49,294 bases of DNA from Paenibacillus sp. UNC451MF (GCF_000686845.1 NZ_JMLS01000035.1:1-49294); one strand, 5' to 3'; shown: positions 22,701-31,189, counted from the stretch's first letter. Notes: generated by a model from the letters alone, not told the origin. Translations and numbers: made by a program.

Positions 22701-23331
22701 CAAGACGTTTAATGGCGCGATTACGACGCTGTCCTTGTGCGGTCTTGAGCTCTTCTTTCAGCGTTTCCACTTCTTTGTCGATATCAATGTCTTGAAGCAG
22801 TTTTTTAACCGCTTCTGCACCCATACCTGCTTGGAACGCATAACCGTATTTTTCACGGTAGCTGCGGTATTCCTTCTCGGACAGCAGCTGCTTTTTCTCA
22901 AGCGGTGTATCTCCTGGATCGGTTACTACATAGGATGCAAAATAGATAATCTCTTCCAAAGAGCGTGGAGACATATCCAGGGCCAAGCCCATGCGGCTCG
23001 GAATCCCTTTGAAATACCAGATATGGGATACCGGCGCCGCGAGCTCAATGTGACCCATGCGTTCACGACGGACTTTTTGACGAGTGACTTCTACACCGCA
23101 GCGATCACAAACGACGCCTTTATAGCGAACACGTTTGTATTTACCGCAATGACATTCCCAGTCCTTCGTAGGTCCAAATATTTTTTCACAGAACAAACCT
23201 TCTTTTTCAGGTTTCAACGTTCTGTAGTTGATCGTTTCCGGCTTTTTAACTTCCCCGCGGGACCACGAACGGATCTTTTCAGGAGAGGCCAAGCCAATTT
23301 TCATGAATTCGAAGTTGTTAACGTCCATCAA
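19708..23331 (-). CDS. rpoC: RNA polymerase beta-prime subunit
   Basis: Catalytic subunit of RNA polymerase, 1207 residues. The N-terminal zinc ribbon ([19 protein letters not shown]) is near residue 60, the catalytic Mg loop [12 protein letters not shown] near 450, and the second zinc site [11 protein letters not shown] near 895. The TTG at 23331 lies 8 nt from GGAGG, and an ATG follows as the next codon (11 nt); either could initiate. Bacillus RpoC also has two residues before DVNNFE. The leader carries one clear hairpin module. Confidence 0.99.
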   Translation of the reverse strand: MMDVNNFEFMKIGLASPEKIRSWSRGEVKKPETINYRTLKPEKEGLFCEKIFGPTKDWECHCGKYKRVRYKGVVCDRCGVEVTRQKVRRERMGHIELAAPVSHIWYFKGIPSRMGLALDMSPRSLEEIIYFASYVVTDPGDTPLEKKQLLSEKEYRSYREKYGYAFQAGMGAEAVKKLLQDIDIDKEVETLKEELKTAQGQRRNRAIKRLEVMEAFRNSKNMPEWMVLDVLPVIPPELRPMVQLDGGRFATSDLNDLYRRVINRNNRLKRLLDLGAPDIIVQNEKRMLQEAVDALIDNGRRGRPVTGPGNRPLKSLSHMLKGKQGRFRQNLLGKRVDYSGRSVIVVGPSLKMYQCGLPKEMALELFKPFVMKELVNKGLAHNIKSAKRKVERVSPEVWDVLEEVIKEHPVLLNRAPTLHRLGIQAFEPILVEGRAIKLHPLVCTAYNADFDGDQMAVHVPLSSEAQAEARVLMLASGNILNPKDGKPVVTPSQDMVLGSFYLTTDNKFAKGALTIVRSVHEAVSLYQRGAAALHARIAIPAKVLNKTSFTPQQQEAMLITTIGKVIFNEIYPADFPFINEPTKANLLNGASDQYFVFDKGANIRKIMEDLPECKAVGKEYLGSIIAECFRKYHTTLTSVILDRIKELGFTYSTKAGITIAVSDVTVPPEKDALLRESEDKVNVVTNQYRRGLITDDERYDRVIAIWSKTKDEITEILMKSLDKYNSINMMVESKARGNKSQITQLGGMRGLMATPTGRIYELPIKSNFREGLTVLEYFISTHGARKGLADTALRTADSGYLTRRLVDVAQDVIVRDEDCGTDKGFMVSRIQDGKEVIEDLYDRIEGRYAFETIRDPQTGETIVGRNELIEANIADKIIDAGIEKLQIRSVLSCRSRHGVCKKCYGRNLATGQHVEIGEAVGIIAAQSIGEPGTQLTMRTFHTGGVAGDDITQGLPRIQELFEARNPKGQAIITEIDGTVKDIREAKDRREIEVLGEAESKTYAVPYGSRIRVSVNQHVEAGDELTEGSIDPKEMLRIKGIRGVQNYILQEVQRVYRNQGVEINDKHIEVMVRQMLRKIRIVDAGDTTLLPGSFVDIHEYEEANKVALFADLEPAVARPVLLGITKASLETDSFLSAASFQETTRVLTDAAIKGKVDQLLGLKENVIIGKLIPAGTGMPRYRNIRITNPNEVETDEDLSVEMETVTVE

Positions 23332-23339
23332 GGAGCAAC

Positions 23340-23405
23340 CCTCCTTAAAGTTTTGTGGAACAAAACTGCATTGTAAGCATAAGCCTCTATAAGGCTATAT
23401 GATCA
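23340..23405 (-). repeat. Shine-Dalgarno-linked hairpin module in the rpoC leader
   Basis: The unit at 23340-23377 reads CTTACAATGC, the stem AGTTTTGT-TCC-ACAAAACT (8 bp), then TTTAAGGAGG, which is the rpoC Shine-Dalgarno. Just upstream, AGCCT-TATAG-AGGCT looks like a second, more diverged unit. Length and layout match the modules before rplX and disA. Confidence 0.7.
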
Positions 23406-23434
23406 GCTAACCTAACGGTCTCACGAACATTGCG

Positions 23435-26400
23435 TTATTCTACACCTAACTCCGCGCCTTCGAGATTAAGGTTCAGCTTATCGCTAGTAACCTCATCCTC
23501 GTCGTCCATTTCCTTCATTTCGATTTCTTGCTCGTCTCCAGACAGGATTTTAACGTCCATACCTAAGCTCTGAAGCTCTTTGATCAATACTTTAAAGGAT
23601 TCCGGAACACCAGGCTCAGGAACGTTTTCACCTTTAACAATCGATTCATAAGTTTTGACACGACCGACAACGTCATCGGATTTCACGGTCAAAATTTCTT
23701 GCAATGTATAAGCGGCACCGTAAGCTTCCAGCGCCCAAACCTCCATCTCCCCGAAACGCTGTCCACCAAACTGAGCTTTACCACCCAGAGGCTGCTGCGT
23801 AACAAGTGAGTAAGGACCTGTAGAACGGGCGTGAATTTTATCATCAACCATGTGTGCCAGTTTAATCATGTACATGATCCCAACTGTAACTTCACGTTCG
23901 AACTCTTCACCCGTACGACCATCGTACAGTTTGGTTTTACCACTGCGATTCATTCCTGCTTCTTCCATCGTATCAAATACGTCATACTCACGCGCGCCAT
24001 CAAATACCGGTGTCGCAGTATGAATACCAAGGAAGTTGGCAGCCATACCCAAGTGAACTTCAAACGCTTGACCGATGTTCATACGAGAAGGAACACCGAG
24101 TGGATTCAGAACGACCTGTACAGGAGTTCCGTCCGGCATGAACGGCATGTCCTCTTCAGGCAGAATGCGCGCGATAACCCCTTTGTTACCGTGACGTCCG
24201 GCCATTTTATCGCCTTCGGAGATTTTCCGTTTTTGTGCGATATAGACGCGAACCAGTTGATTTACACCAGGAGGCAGCTCATCGCCGTTCTCACGGGTAA
24301 ATACTTTTACGTCAACTACGATACCATCAGTACCATGTGGTACACGTAGGGACGTATCACGAACTTCCCGAGCCTTTTCACCGAAGATAGCGTGCAGCAA
24401 ACGTTCTTCCGCAGTTAATTCCGTAACCCCTTTAGGTGTTACTTTACCAACGAGGATATCACCTGCTCCGATTTCGGCTCCGACACGAATGATGCCTCGC
24501 TCGTCCAGATTCTTCAGCGCATCCTCACCAACGTTTGGAATATCGCGTGTGATTTCTTCTGGTCCAAGCTTCGTATCTCTCGCTTCAGATTCATATTCTT
24601 CAATATGAATGGATGTATAAACATCCTCTTTAACTAGCTTTTGGCTTAGCAAAATAGCATCCTCGTAGTTGTAGCCTTCCCAAGTCATAAACGCTACGAC
24701 CACGTTGCGGCCAAGTGCCAATTCACCCATTTCAGTGGACGGTCCGTCAGCCAGAATATCTCCAACGCGTACCTTCTCGCCTTTATGGCAAATTGGACGT
24801 TGGTTGATACATGTACCTTGGTTAGAGCGCATAAACTTATGCAGCTTATGCTTGATCAGATCGCCGTTAACAAGCTTGCCGTCTACCATTGCTTGACGAC
24901 GAACCCAAATCTCGTTAGCAGATACGCGTTCTACCACTCCATCTACTTTAGAAACAATACATACCCCAGAATCTTTCGCTGCTTTATGCTCCATCCCTGT
25001 ACCTACTAGAGGCGCCTTAGGAATCAACAACGGCACGGCTTGACGCTGCATGTTCGAACCCATGAGGGCACGGTTGGAGTCGTCATTTTCCAAGAACGGA
25101 ATAAGCGCCGTAGCAACAGATACTACTTGTTTCGGTGAAACGTCCATATAGTCAACGCGTGCTTTAGGCAGCGTCAAAATATCATCTTTGTAACGAACGA
25201 TTACGGAATCATTCGCAAAAAGCCCTTCTTCCGTAAGCTCTGCATTCGCTTGAGCAACAACGTAGTTATCTTCCTCGTCCGCTGTCAAATAAGCGATTTG
25301 CTCGGTTACGACTCCTGTTTTCGGATCTACCCAACGGTATGGCGCTTCAATAAAGCCATACTCGTTAATTCTAGCGAAAGTAGACAAGGAGTTGATCAAA
25401 CCAATGTTCGGACCCTCTGGAGTCTCGATAGGACACATACGACCATAGTGAGAGTGATGGACGTCACGGACTTCAAAGCCTGCGCGCTCTCTCGTCAAAC
25501 CACCAGGACCCAGTGCGGACAAACGACGTTTATGCGTCAGTTCAGCCAATGGATTTGTTTGGTCCATAAATTGCGACAATTGCGAGCTACCGAAAAACTC
25601 TTTAATCGAAGCAATAACAGGTCTAATATTGATCAGAGCCTGCGGTGTGATCACGTTCGCATCCTGAATGGACATCCGCTCGCGAACAACGCGTTCCATA
25701 CGGGACAAACCGATACGGAACTGGTTCTGAAGCAGCTCACCCACAGAGCGCAAACGTCTATTGCCCAGATGGTCGATATCGTCGGTGCTGCCAATACCAT
25801 GCAATAGATTGATAAAGTAGTTAATGGATGAAATGATGTCTGCAGGCGTGATGTTCTTAACCGACTTATCGATCTTGCCATTAGCAATAACTTTAACGAC
25901 CTTACCGTCTTCGATAGGCGAGTATACATTGATGCATTGGAATGGAATGCGTTCCATCTCTGTAACACCATTAACTGCTGTATACTCATTAAAGCCTACG
26001 TTGTCCTCCAAATGAGGAAGAACTTCATCAAGCAGACGACGATCTAGCAACTGGCCTGCTTCAGCAATGATCTCTCCTGTTTCCGGATCAACCAAAGTTT
26101 CAGCCAACCTTTGATTAAACAGCCTGTTCTTGATGTGCAGCTTTTTGTTGATTTTGTAGCGACCCACGTTAGCCAAATCATAACGCTTCGGATCGAAGAA
26201 ACGAGCTACCAGCAAGCTTCTCGCATTATCCAGCGTAGGCGGCTCGCCTGGACGCAGACGTTCATAGATTTCAATTAACGCTTTATCGGTAGAGTCGGTG
26301 TTATCCTTGTCTAACGTGTTACGAATATACTCATCGTCACCGAGCAGGTCCAAGATTTCCGCGTCTGTGCCAAAGCCCAAAGCTCTCAGCAGGACAGTAA

Positions 26401-26971
26401 CCGGAATCTTCCTAGTACGGTCAATGCGAACATAAATGATATCCTTAGCATCCGTCTCTAACTCCAGCCATGCGCCGCGGTTAGGAATAACGGTAGCCGT
26501 ATATGTTTTCTTGCCGTTTTTGTCCACTTTCGTGCTAAAATAGACGCTAGGAGAACGAACCAGCTGACTGACGATAACCCGTTCGGCACCATTGATAATA
26601 AAAGTCCCTGTCTCCGTCATCAAAGGGAAATCTCCCATAAATACTTCCTGCTCTTTGACTTCACCAGTTTCCTTATTGATCAAGCGCACTTTCACACGAA
26701 GCGGAGCTGCGTAAGTAACGTCGCGTTCTTTGGACTCATCCACTGAATATTTAGGTTCACCTAAGCTATAATCAATGAACTCCAATACCAAATTCCCCGT
26801 AAAGTCCTGAATCGGGGAAATATCCTGAAACATTTCACGCAATCCTTCTTCCAAAAACCACTCATATGATTTTTGTTGGATTTCAATTAAGTTCGGAACC
26901 TCCAGAACTTCATGAATCCGAGCGTATGACCTGCGTTTGCGTCGACCTAATTGAACAAGATGACCCGCCAA
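23435..26971 (-). CDS. rpoB: RNA polymerase beta subunit
   Basis: Second large polymerase subunit; with beta-prime it forms the active centre. I place the start at the TTG at 26971 ([19 protein letters not shown], 1178 residues): GAGGGGTGA lies 8 nt upstream and the N-terminus aligns with Bacillus MTGQLVQYGRH. The in-frame ATG at 26989 has no ribosome-binding site. The rifampicin region ([14 protein letters not shown] ... [13 protein letters not shown], near residues 455-485) is wild-type at the usual positions. The acidic tail is typical. The stop is 103 nt before rpoC. Confidence 0.98.
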   Translation of the reverse strand: MAGHLVQLGRRKRRSYARIHEVLEVPNLIEIQQKSYEWFLEEGLREMFQDISPIQDFTGNLVLEFIDYSLGEPKYSVDESKERDVTYAAPLRVKVRLINKETGEVKEQEVFMGDFPLMTETGTFIINGAERVIVSQLVRSPSVYFSTKVDKNGKKTYTATVIPNRGAWLELETDAKDIIYVRIDRTRKIPVTVLLRALGFGTDAEILDLLGDDEYIRNTLDKDNTDSTDKALIEIYERLRPGEPPTLDNARSLLVARFFDPKRYDLANVGRYKINKKLHIKNRLFNQRLAETLVDPETGEIIAEAGQLLDRRLLDEVLPHLEDNVGFNEYTAVNGVTEMERIPFQCINVYSPIEDGKVVKVIANGKIDKSVKNITPADIISSINYFINLLHGIGSTDDIDHLGNRRLRSVGELLQNQFRIGLSRMERVVRERMSIQDANVITPQALINIRPVIASIKEFFGSSQLSQFMDQTNPLAELTHKRRLSALGPGGLTRERAGFEVRDVHHSHYGRMCPIETPEGPNIGLINSLSTFARINEYGFIEAPYRWVDPKTGVVTEQIAYLTADEEDNYVVAQANAELTEEGLFANDSVIVRYKDDILTLPKARVDYMDVSPKQVVSVATALIPFLENDDSNRALMGSNMQRQAVPLLIPKAPLVGTGMEHKAAKDSGVCIVSKVDGVVERVSANEIWVRRQAMVDGKLVNGDLIKHKLHKFMRSNQGTCINQRPICHKGEKVRVGDILADGPSTEMGELALGRNVVVAFMTWEGYNYEDAILLSQKLVKEDVYTSIHIEEYESEARDTKLGPEEITRDIPNVGEDALKNLDERGIIRVGAEIGAGDILVGKVTPKGVTELTAEERLLHAIFGEKAREVRDTSLRVPHGTDGIVVDVKVFTRENGDELPPGVNQLVRVYIAQKRKISEGDKMAGRHGNKGVIARILPEEDMPFMPDGTPVQVVLNPLGVPSRMNIGQAFEVHLGMAANFLGIHTATPVFDGAREYDVFDTMEEAGMNRSGKTKLYDGRTGEEFEREVTVGIMYMIKLAHMVDDKIHARSTGPYSLVTQQPLGGKAQFGGQRFGEMEVWALEAYGAAYTLQEILTVKSDDVVGRVKTYESIVKGENVPEPGVPESFKVLIKELQSLGMDVKILSGDEQEIEMKEMDDEDEVTSDKLNLNLEGAELGVE

Positions 26972-26978
26972 CTTTGAT

Positions 26979-27101
26979 TCACCCCTCATGTCTACTCAAT
27001 AGAACAAAATAAAAGCCTCTCCTGAAGCCTTCTCGAGTAAATACTGTTGAAGTGATACTTCTTTTGGAAGCTTCTAAATGCATCAACTTTCTTGTTACCA
27101 T
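26979..27101 (-). CDS. Putative 40-codon upstream ORF in the rpoB leader
   Basis: An ATG at 27101, with GGAG 6 nt upstream, opens a 40-codon frame whose TGA lies within the rpoB Shine-Dalgarno (GAGGGGTGA), 7 nt before the rpoB TTG. The product begins [15 protein letters not shown] and is rich in Arg and Lys (six Arg and two Lys among 40). No family was recognised. It could be a leader peptide that couples rpoB translation to its own, or a chance frame. The ribosome-binding site and the exact stop position favour real translation. Confidence 0.45.
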   Translation of the reverse strand: MVTRKLMHLEASKRSITSTVFTREGFRRGFYFVLLSRHEG

Positions 27102-27182
27102 AATTTTCTCCATACCTTGTAGGTTTTACCTAAAATTTAAACATTATACGTATAAAGCTTAAACTTTATTCACCCAGGTACG

Positions 27183-27203
27183 AAAAAAATGTCTTGACAT
27201 TTT
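27183..27203 (-). terminator. Terminator-like hairpin inside the rpoB leader
   Basis: The sense strand reads AAAATGT-CAAG-ACATTTT and continues into a run of T. It lies about 40 nt after the predicted start of rpoB transcription and about 210 nt before the gene, so it could act as a weak attenuator. The stem is only 7 A/T-rich pairs. Confidence 0.4.
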
Positions 27204-27249
27204 AGCATACTAAAGACATATAACCCAATCTTAATGCTGACATTTTATA

Positions 27250-27278
27250 ATAATACCACATACAAAATGTCAAGTCAA
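27250..27278 (-). promoter_or_regulatory. rpoB promoter
   Basis: The sense strand has -35 TTGACT (27278-27273), a 17-nt spacer and -10 TATTAT (27255-27250). A second, overlapping TTGACA begins 5 nt later. The promoter lies directly after the stop of the rsmC-like gene, and the resulting leader is about 270 nt. A perfect dyad TGACATTTT/AAAATGTCA flanks the -10 box. Confidence 0.75.
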
Positions 27279-27299
27279 CATAATTGTAATCTACTCCAC

Positions 27300-27905
27300 T
27301 TATTTCACAGCTTTAATAATTCGATAGCCTTTATCCTTGTCGACTTCTATTACTTTCGAGAATAAACTCTCTAGTTTAGCAAAAGCCGAAGGCGCGCCTT
27401 GTTTTTTCTGAATCACGATCCATAGAGCACCATTAGGTTTCAGAACTTCATAGGCTTGTTCAAAAATATGATGTACCGTCTCTTTGCCGGCACGAATCGG
27501 AGGATTGGTCAGGACAACATCGAACTTGCGATCAAGCACTTCAGCCAGCTTATCGCTCTGCATAATTTCCACGTTGGAAATATGGTTCCGCTGTGCGTTG
27601 GAACGAGCTAGCTCTACTGCTCTTTCATTAATATCTACAAGAGTTACCTTACCCTGAGGCACACATAGCGCGGCAGCAAGCCCGATAGGTCCATAACCAC
27701 AGCCTACGTCAAGCACCTGAGCATCTTCAGGCAGCTGCATTGCAGCGATCAACACCTTAGACCCATAATCGACCCCCTTCTTGGAAAAGACTCCGGCATC
27801 GGTAACAAAGGTAAATTTACGGCCTCGCAGCGTTTCTTCAACTGTATGTACGTCATGTGCCGCAGTCGGTTTTTGCGAATAGTAATGCTCGCTTATTTCC
27901 CTCAC
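27300..27905 (-). CDS. ybxB: Class I SAM-dependent methyltransferase, RsmC/YbxB-like
   Basis: Methyltransferase of the family that modifies guanine in 16S rRNA (RsmC) and its Gram-positive relative YbxB. It has the SAM-binding motif VLDVGCGYGPIGLAAA near residue 65 and the catalytic NPPIRAG near 131, typical of N-methyltransferases on nucleic acid. The only conventional in-frame start, GTG at 27905, overlaps the Shine-Dalgarno AGGAGGTG. Alignment with Bacillus MTEHYYSEKP puts the true start at 27896, where the codon is ATA (ISEHYYSQKP). It lies between rplL and rpoB as in Bacillus. Confidence 0.85.
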   Translation of the reverse strand: MREISEHYYSQKPTAAHDVHTVEETLRGRKFTFVTDAGVFSKKGVDYGSKVLIAAMQLPEDAQVLDVGCGYGPIGLAAALCVPQGKVTLVDINERAVELARSNAQRNHISNVEIMQSDKLAEVLDRKFDVVLTNPPIRAGKETVHHIFEQAYEVLKPNGALWIVIQKKQGAPSAFAKLESLFSKVIEVDKDKGYRIIKAVK

Positions 27906-27943
27906 CTCCTAAGGTTTTCTTAGAAGAAAACCCGCATTATAAG
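27905..27943 (-). repeat. Shine-Dalgarno-linked hairpin module before the rsmC-like gene
   Basis: One diverged unit: CTTATAATGC, stem GGTTTTCTT-CT-AAGAAAACC, then CTTAGGAGG, which is the Shine-Dalgarno of the methyltransferase gene. It follows the rplL terminator closely. Confidence 0.65.
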
Positions 27944-27956
27944 CATAGGCCTTAGA

Positions 27957-28000
27957 AGAAAAAAGAAGACCCCCTGAAGTAATAAGCTCCAAGGGGTCTC
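27957..28000 (-). terminator. Rho-independent terminator after rplL
   Basis: The sense strand pairs GACCCCTT with GGGGGTC around a loop that includes GGAGCTTATTACT, followed by a pyrimidine run with TTTTTT. It is 12 nt after the rplL stop. Some readthrough to the methyltransferase gene is likely because no promoter is evident between them. Confidence 0.8.
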
Positions 28001-28012
28001 TGGAAAAAGAAA

Positions 28013-28378
28013 CTATTTTACTTCTACAGCTGCGCCAGCTTCTTCAAGTTTAGCTTTGATAGCTTCAGCGTCTTCTTTGCCCACTTTTTCTTTGATTGGT
28101 TTAGGTGCGCCGTCAACCAAATCTTTAGCTTCTTTCAAGCCAAGACCAGTGATTTCACGAACAACTTTGATAACGTTGATTTTGGAAGCACCAGCGTTAT
28201 TCAAGATAACGTCGAATTCTGTTTGCTCAGCAACTTCAGCTGCGCCGCCGCCGCCAGCTACAACAGCTACAGGAGCTGCAGCAGTTACGCCGAATTCTTC
28301 TTCGATTGCTTTAACAAGATCGTTCAATTCCAAAACTGTCATGCCTTTGATGGCTTCCAAGATTTGCTCTTTACTCAT
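28013..28378 (-). CDS. rplL: 50S ribosomal protein L7/L12
   Basis: L7/L12 forms the flexible stalk that recruits translation GTPases. The 121-residue product has the N-terminal dimerisation helix ([20 protein letters not shown]), an Ala/Gly-rich hinge ([13 protein letters not shown], near residues 36-48) and the C-terminal domain with [20 protein letters not shown]. It is 55 nt after rplJ, with which it forms the L10-L12 complex. Confidence 0.98.
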   Translation of the reverse strand: MSKEQILEAIKGMTVLELNDLVKAIEEEFGVTAAAPVAVVAGGGGAAEVAEQTEFDVILNNAGASKINVIKVVREITGLGLKEAKDLVDGAPKPIKEKVGKEDAEAIKAKLEEAGAAVEVK

Positions 28379-28433
28379 GGTATATATACCTCCAGTTAAT
28401 TTTTGGTTTTTTGGGGTTCAACTACAAAGCTTA

Positions 28434-28943
28434 TTAAGCTTCTTGTGCGCTGCCGTCTTTTTCTGCCACAGCCTTAACCGCAAGGGCGAAGTTGCGAACA
28501 GGAGCTTGGAGCACGCTGAGCAACATGGACAGCAAACCTTCTCTGGAAGGAAGCTCGGCCAGTGCTTTGATTTGATCAAAATCAACTACTTTACCTTCTA
28601 CTACACCTGCTTTAACGCTAAGATGCTCGTTTTTCTTTGCGAAAGCCGTCAAGATTTTCGCTGGAGCTACGACATCATCTTTACTGAAAGCGATGGCAGT
28701 TGGACCTGTCAAATACTCATCCAATGCGCTCAATTCAGCATCCGCTGTAGCACGTCTAGCCAAAGTGTTTTTCAATACTTGGAACTCAATGCCTGCTTCA
28801 CGCAGTTGTTTACGAAGCTCAGTTACTTGAGCCACGTTCAATCCACGGTAGTCAGCAACGATAGTGCAAGAGCTTTCTTTCAGCTTGCCTGCTACTTCTG
28901 CAACTTGCTGAGATTTTTGCTCAAGAATTTTCGCGTTTGCCAT
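28434..28943 (-). CDS. rplJ: 50S ribosomal protein L10
   Basis: L10 anchors the L12 stalk to 23S rRNA. I chose the ATG at 28943 ([20 protein letters not shown], 169 residues), which is preceded by GGAGGTGCAAAA; the longer frame to 29006 crosses the hairpin modules and is rejected. [20 protein letters not shown] near residue 28 is typical. It is regulated at least by the L10-type leader at 29112-29247 and preceded by two Shine-Dalgarno-linked hairpin units. Confidence 0.98.
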   Translation of the reverse strand: MANAKILEQKSQQVAEVAGKLKESSCTIVADYRGLNVAQVTELRKQLREAGIEFQVLKNTLARRATADAELSALDEYLTGPTAIAFSKDDVVAPAKILTAFAKKNEHLSVKAGVVEGKVVDFDQIKALAELPSREGLLSMLLSVLQAPVRNFALAVKAVAEKDGSAQEA

Positions 28944-28950
28944 TTTTGCA

Positions 28951-29026
28951 CCTCCTAAAAGTTTTCGTGAGAAAACGGTCTCCGTAATCATAAAGTAAGT
29001 TTTCATAAAGAAAACGGACTCGTCAG
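28951..29026 (-). repeat. Two 38-nt tandem hairpin modules in the rplJ leader
   Basis: The proximal unit (28951-28988) is ATTACGGAGACC, GTTTTC-TCAC-GAAAAC, then TTTTAGGAGG, the rplJ Shine-Dalgarno. The distal unit (28989-29026) is CTGACGAGTCC, GTTTTC-TTTAT-GAAAAC, then TTACTTTATG. Both are exactly 38 nt and abut each other. They are related to the modules before rplX and disA but the CTTACGAAG box is degenerate. Confidence 0.75.
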
Positions 29027-29111
29027 TTACCGTATTAACTTATCTCGTAAACATTCCGTTAGTGTCCCGTTCAATACGTTCTATCGGTCATGTCTGCGAA
29101 GGCCTCCGCAA

Positions 29112-29148
29112 TAAAACAAAAATGCCTTCGCAGACACTGCGAAGGCAT
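29112..29148 (-). terminator. Attenuator terminator of the L10 leader
   Basis: The sense strand forms a perfect 11-bp stem ATGCCTTCGCA / TGCGAAGGCAT with loop GTGTC, followed by TTTTTGTTTTATT. It lies between the rplJ promoter and rplJ, so it must be conditionally bypassed for rplJL expression. Confidence 0.88.
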
Positions 29149-29247
29149 GATGATTCACGTTATCTTTGTTCTGAAGCAAAGAAACCCGATTCTATATCAT
29201 AACACCTCGGCAGGAAATTAAGCTGAATCAGCACCTGCTGTCTACGG
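29112..29247 (-). ncRNA. L10 leader (ribosomal protein L10-L12 autoregulatory RNA)
   Basis: About 30 nt after the -10 box the sense RNA contains CCGTAGACAGCAGGTGCTG, then AGCTTAATTTCCTGCC and GAGGTG. The pairing GCAGG/CCTGC and the order of elements match the Firmicutes L10 leader, which binds L10 (with L12) through a kink-turn-like site. It ends with a terminator hairpin at 29112-29148, so regulation by transcription attenuation is likely, as proposed for Bacillus. The assignment is by recalled consensus, not by a covariance search. Confidence 0.8.
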
Positions 29248-29275
29248 TAAGTCATATTCAATTATCAACTTAGAT

Positions 29276-29304
29276 AGGTTAGCATGGTCGACTTAAAAAG
29301 TCAA
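29276..29304 (-). promoter_or_regulatory. rplJ promoter
   Basis: The sense strand has -35 TTGACT (29304-29299), a 17-nt spacer and -10 TAACCT (29281-29276), 15 nt after the rplA stop. The -10 is weak. The transcript would begin just before the L10 leader. Confidence 0.65.
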
Positions 29305-29319
29305 CTACCAAGCTTATCC

Positions 29320-30012
29320 TTATCTAAAGGTTTGTACGTTTACACGCGCGCTAGGTCCCATAGTCGAGGAAACAGCGATGTTTTTCAGGTATACACCTTT
29401 AGCAGCCGCAGGCTTCGCTCTGTTCAAAGCGTCGATCAATGCGCGGAAGTTGTCAGCCAGCTTCTCAGCATCAAAGGATACTTTACCGATAGGAGCATGG
29501 ATTTGACCAGCTTTATCCAAGCGGTATTCGATTTTACCAGCCTTGATCTCCTGAACTGCTTTAGTTACGTCAAACGTAACCGTACCAGCTTTAGGGTTAG
29601 GCATCAAACCTTTACCACCCAAGATACGTCCCAGCTTACCCACTTCACTCATCATATCAGGGGTAGCTACGCACACATCAAAGTCGAACCAACCTTGTTG
29701 GATCTTGTTAATCATGTCTTGATCGCCAACGAAGTCAGCGCCAGCAGCTTCTGCTTCTTTTGCTTTTTCGCCTTTTGCAAATACAAGAACACGTTTAGTT
29801 TTACCAGTACCGTGTGGCAATACAACTACGCCACGAACAGCTTGGTCTTGTTTACGCGGGTCTACACCCAAACGAACTGCTACTTCAACGGTTTCGTCAA
29901 ACTTAGCAGGCGCCGCTTTTTTCACAAGCTCGATAGCTTCCAACGGTTCGTAAACCGCTTCAGCATCTACAAGCTTAGCAGCTTCCAAATACTTTTTACC
30001 GTGTTTAGGCAC
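29320..30012 (-). CDS. rplA: 50S ribosomal protein L1
   Basis: L1 forms the mobile stalk at the E site and is a translational repressor of its own operon in many bacteria. The start is the GTG at 30012 ([16 protein letters not shown], 230 residues), 8 nt after AGGAGG. A longer frame exists upstream but begins in the repeat region without similarity to L1. The signature [13 protein letters not shown] is near residue 125. The rplK-rplA gap contains two large tandem hairpins. Confidence 0.97.
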   Translation of the reverse strand: MPKHGKKYLEAAKLVDAEAVYEPLEAIELVKKAAPAKFDETVEVAVRLGVDPRKQDQAVRGVVVLPHGTGKTKRVLVFAKGEKAKEAEAAGADFVGDQDMINKIQQGWFDFDVCVATPDMMSEVGKLGRILGGKGLMPNPKAGTVTFDVTKAVQEIKAGKIEYRLDKAGQIHAPIGKVSFDAEKLADNFRALIDALNRAKPAAAKGVYLKNIAVSSTMGPSARVNVQTFR

Positions 30013-30055
30013 TTTGTTTGTCCTCCTCTGTGGTATTAGCGGAATATCCTCCCAC

Positions 30056-30144
30056 TGATAGTGCAATCGTTACATGATAAAAAATCATGTCGATTGTCAC
30101 TGATAGTGCAACCGCTACATCACGTAAGCAATGTCGGTTGTCAC
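30056..30144 (-). repeat. Two tandem covarying hairpins between rplK and rplA
   Basis: Two adjacent units (30101-30144 and 30056-30100) share the layout GTG-A-stem-ACAT...ATGT-bulge-stem-CACTATCA. The stem is CAACCG/CGGTTG in the first and CAATCG/CGATTG in the second, a compensatory C-G to T-A change. The inner helix is ACAT/ATGT in one and ACATGAT/ATCATGT in the other; loops differ completely. This pattern indicates selected secondary structure. A smaller hairpin CCTGTT-GT-AACAGG lies just upstream, after the rplK stop. Confidence 0.75.
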
Positions 30145-30171
30145 TCGATATGCATCCTGTTACAACAGGAA

Positions 30172-30597
30172 TTAGTCTTCGATTACAACACCCATACTGC
30201 GAGCAGTACCTTCGATCATACGCATTGCAGCTTCAACGGAAGCAGCGTTAAGATCGGGCATTTTTTGTTCAGCGATTTCACGGACAGTTGCACGTTTAAC
30301 AGTAGCAACTTTCTTTTTGTTAGGTTCGCCGGATCCTTTTTCGATTTTTGCAGCAACACGGAGCAATACAGCAGCCGGTGGAGTTTTGCAAATAAACGTA
30401 AAGGAACGGTCCTCGAATACTGTGATTTCAACAGGAATAATCAAACCTGCTTGGTCCGCAGTACGAGCGTTAAACTCTTTACAAAAAGCCATGATGTTAA
30501 CACCTGCTTGACCCAGAGCCGGACCAATTGGAGGAGCCGGATTCGCTTTACCAGCAGGAACTTGAAGTTTAACAATCTTGATAACCTTTTTTGCCAT
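30172..30597 (-). CDS. rplK: 50S ribosomal protein L11
   Basis: L11 forms the GTPase-associated centre with 23S rRNA and is needed for RelA activation. The 141-residue product begins [20 protein letters not shown], with [20 protein letters not shown] near residue 21 (the proline-rich thiostrepton-related region) and [10 protein letters not shown] at the end. It follows nusG by 43 nt. Confidence 0.98.
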   Translation of the reverse strand: MAKKVIKIVKLQVPAGKANPAPPIGPALGQAGVNIMAFCKEFNARTADQAGLIIPVEITVFEDRSFTFICKTPPAAVLLRVAAKIEKGSGEPNKKKVATVKRATVREIAEQKMPDLNAASVEAAMRMIEGTARSMGVVIED

Positions 30598-30640
30598 TGT
30601 GTGACACCCCCTTGCACGTAGTGTGGCGGCCCAACACGAT

Positions 30641-31189
30641 CTAGAGCTTTTCTACTTGGTGGTAATCGAGCTCCAGAGGCGTTTCCCGCCCGAACATGTT
30701 TACATGTACCTTAAGCTTGGCTTTGTCGATAAGAATTTCTTCTACAGATCCGACAAAGTTTGCGAATGGTCCCACTTTTACACGTACGGTTTCTTTCAGA
30801 TCGAAGTCAATCTTCGGTTTCGGTTCATCAATGCCCATATGCTTGAGAATAGCATCCACTTCCTCAGGAAGCAGCGCCGTTGGCTTCGAACCGGATCCTG
30901 TCGAACCGACAAAACCCGTTACACCCGGTGTATTGCGCACAACATACCAAGAGTCATCGGTTTGGATCATTTCGACCAAAACGTAACCCGGATACACTTT
31001 ACGCATAACCGTTTTCTTCTTGCCGTCTTTATTCACAAGCTCTTCTTCCATCGGAACCAGAACACGAAAGATTTTATCCTTCATATCCATCGATTCAACG
31101 CGTTTCTCCAAGTTTGCCTTGACCTTATTTTCATACCCAGAATAGGTATGTACGACGTACCATCTTTTTTCCATTTCCATATTAGCCAC
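30641..31189 (-). CDS. nusG: Transcription antitermination factor NusG
   Basis: NusG binds the polymerase clamp and modulates pausing and termination; its KOW domain contacts S10 or Rho. The product has the NGN domain ([20 protein letters not shown] near residue 8, then [10 protein letters not shown]) and the C-terminal KOW segment [20 protein letters not shown]. The GTG at 31189 abuts the secE stop with no gap. An ATG nine nt downstream, with AGGTGG upstream, is an alternative start. The length is 182 or 179 residues. Confidence 0.97.
   Translation of the reverse strand: MANMEMEKRWYVVHTYSGYENKVKANLEKRVESMDMKDKIFRVLVPMEEELVNKDGKKKTVMRKVYPGYVLVEMIQTDDSWYVVRNTPGVTGFVGSTGSGSKPTALLPEEVDAILKHMGIDEPKPKIDFDLKETVRVKVGPFANFVGSVEEILIDKAKLKVHVNMFGRETPLELDYHQVEKL

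Noticed and set aside
22108-23376. Long plus-strand open frame of 422 codons opposite rpoC
   Set aside because: It mirrors the codon bias of rpoC on the opposite strand, has no ribosome-binding site and no recognisable domain. Similar frames opposite tuf (15093-16064), fusA (16803-17705) and rplB (11830-12597) were rejected for the same reason.
25480-25620. Rifampicin-resistance substitution in RpoB
   Set aside because: The cluster [13 protein letters not shown] ... [13 protein letters not shown] is wild-type at the common positions.
26972-26989. ATG at 26989 as the rpoB start
   Set aside because: It lacks a Shine-Dalgarno, whereas the TTG at 26971 has GAGGGGTGA at 8 nt and gives an N-terminus that aligns with the family.
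30013-30066. Extended N-terminus for L1
   Set aside because: The frame continues upstream of the GTG at 30012, but the extra residues lie in the hairpin region, match nothing in L1, and the GTG has an ideal AGGAGG.
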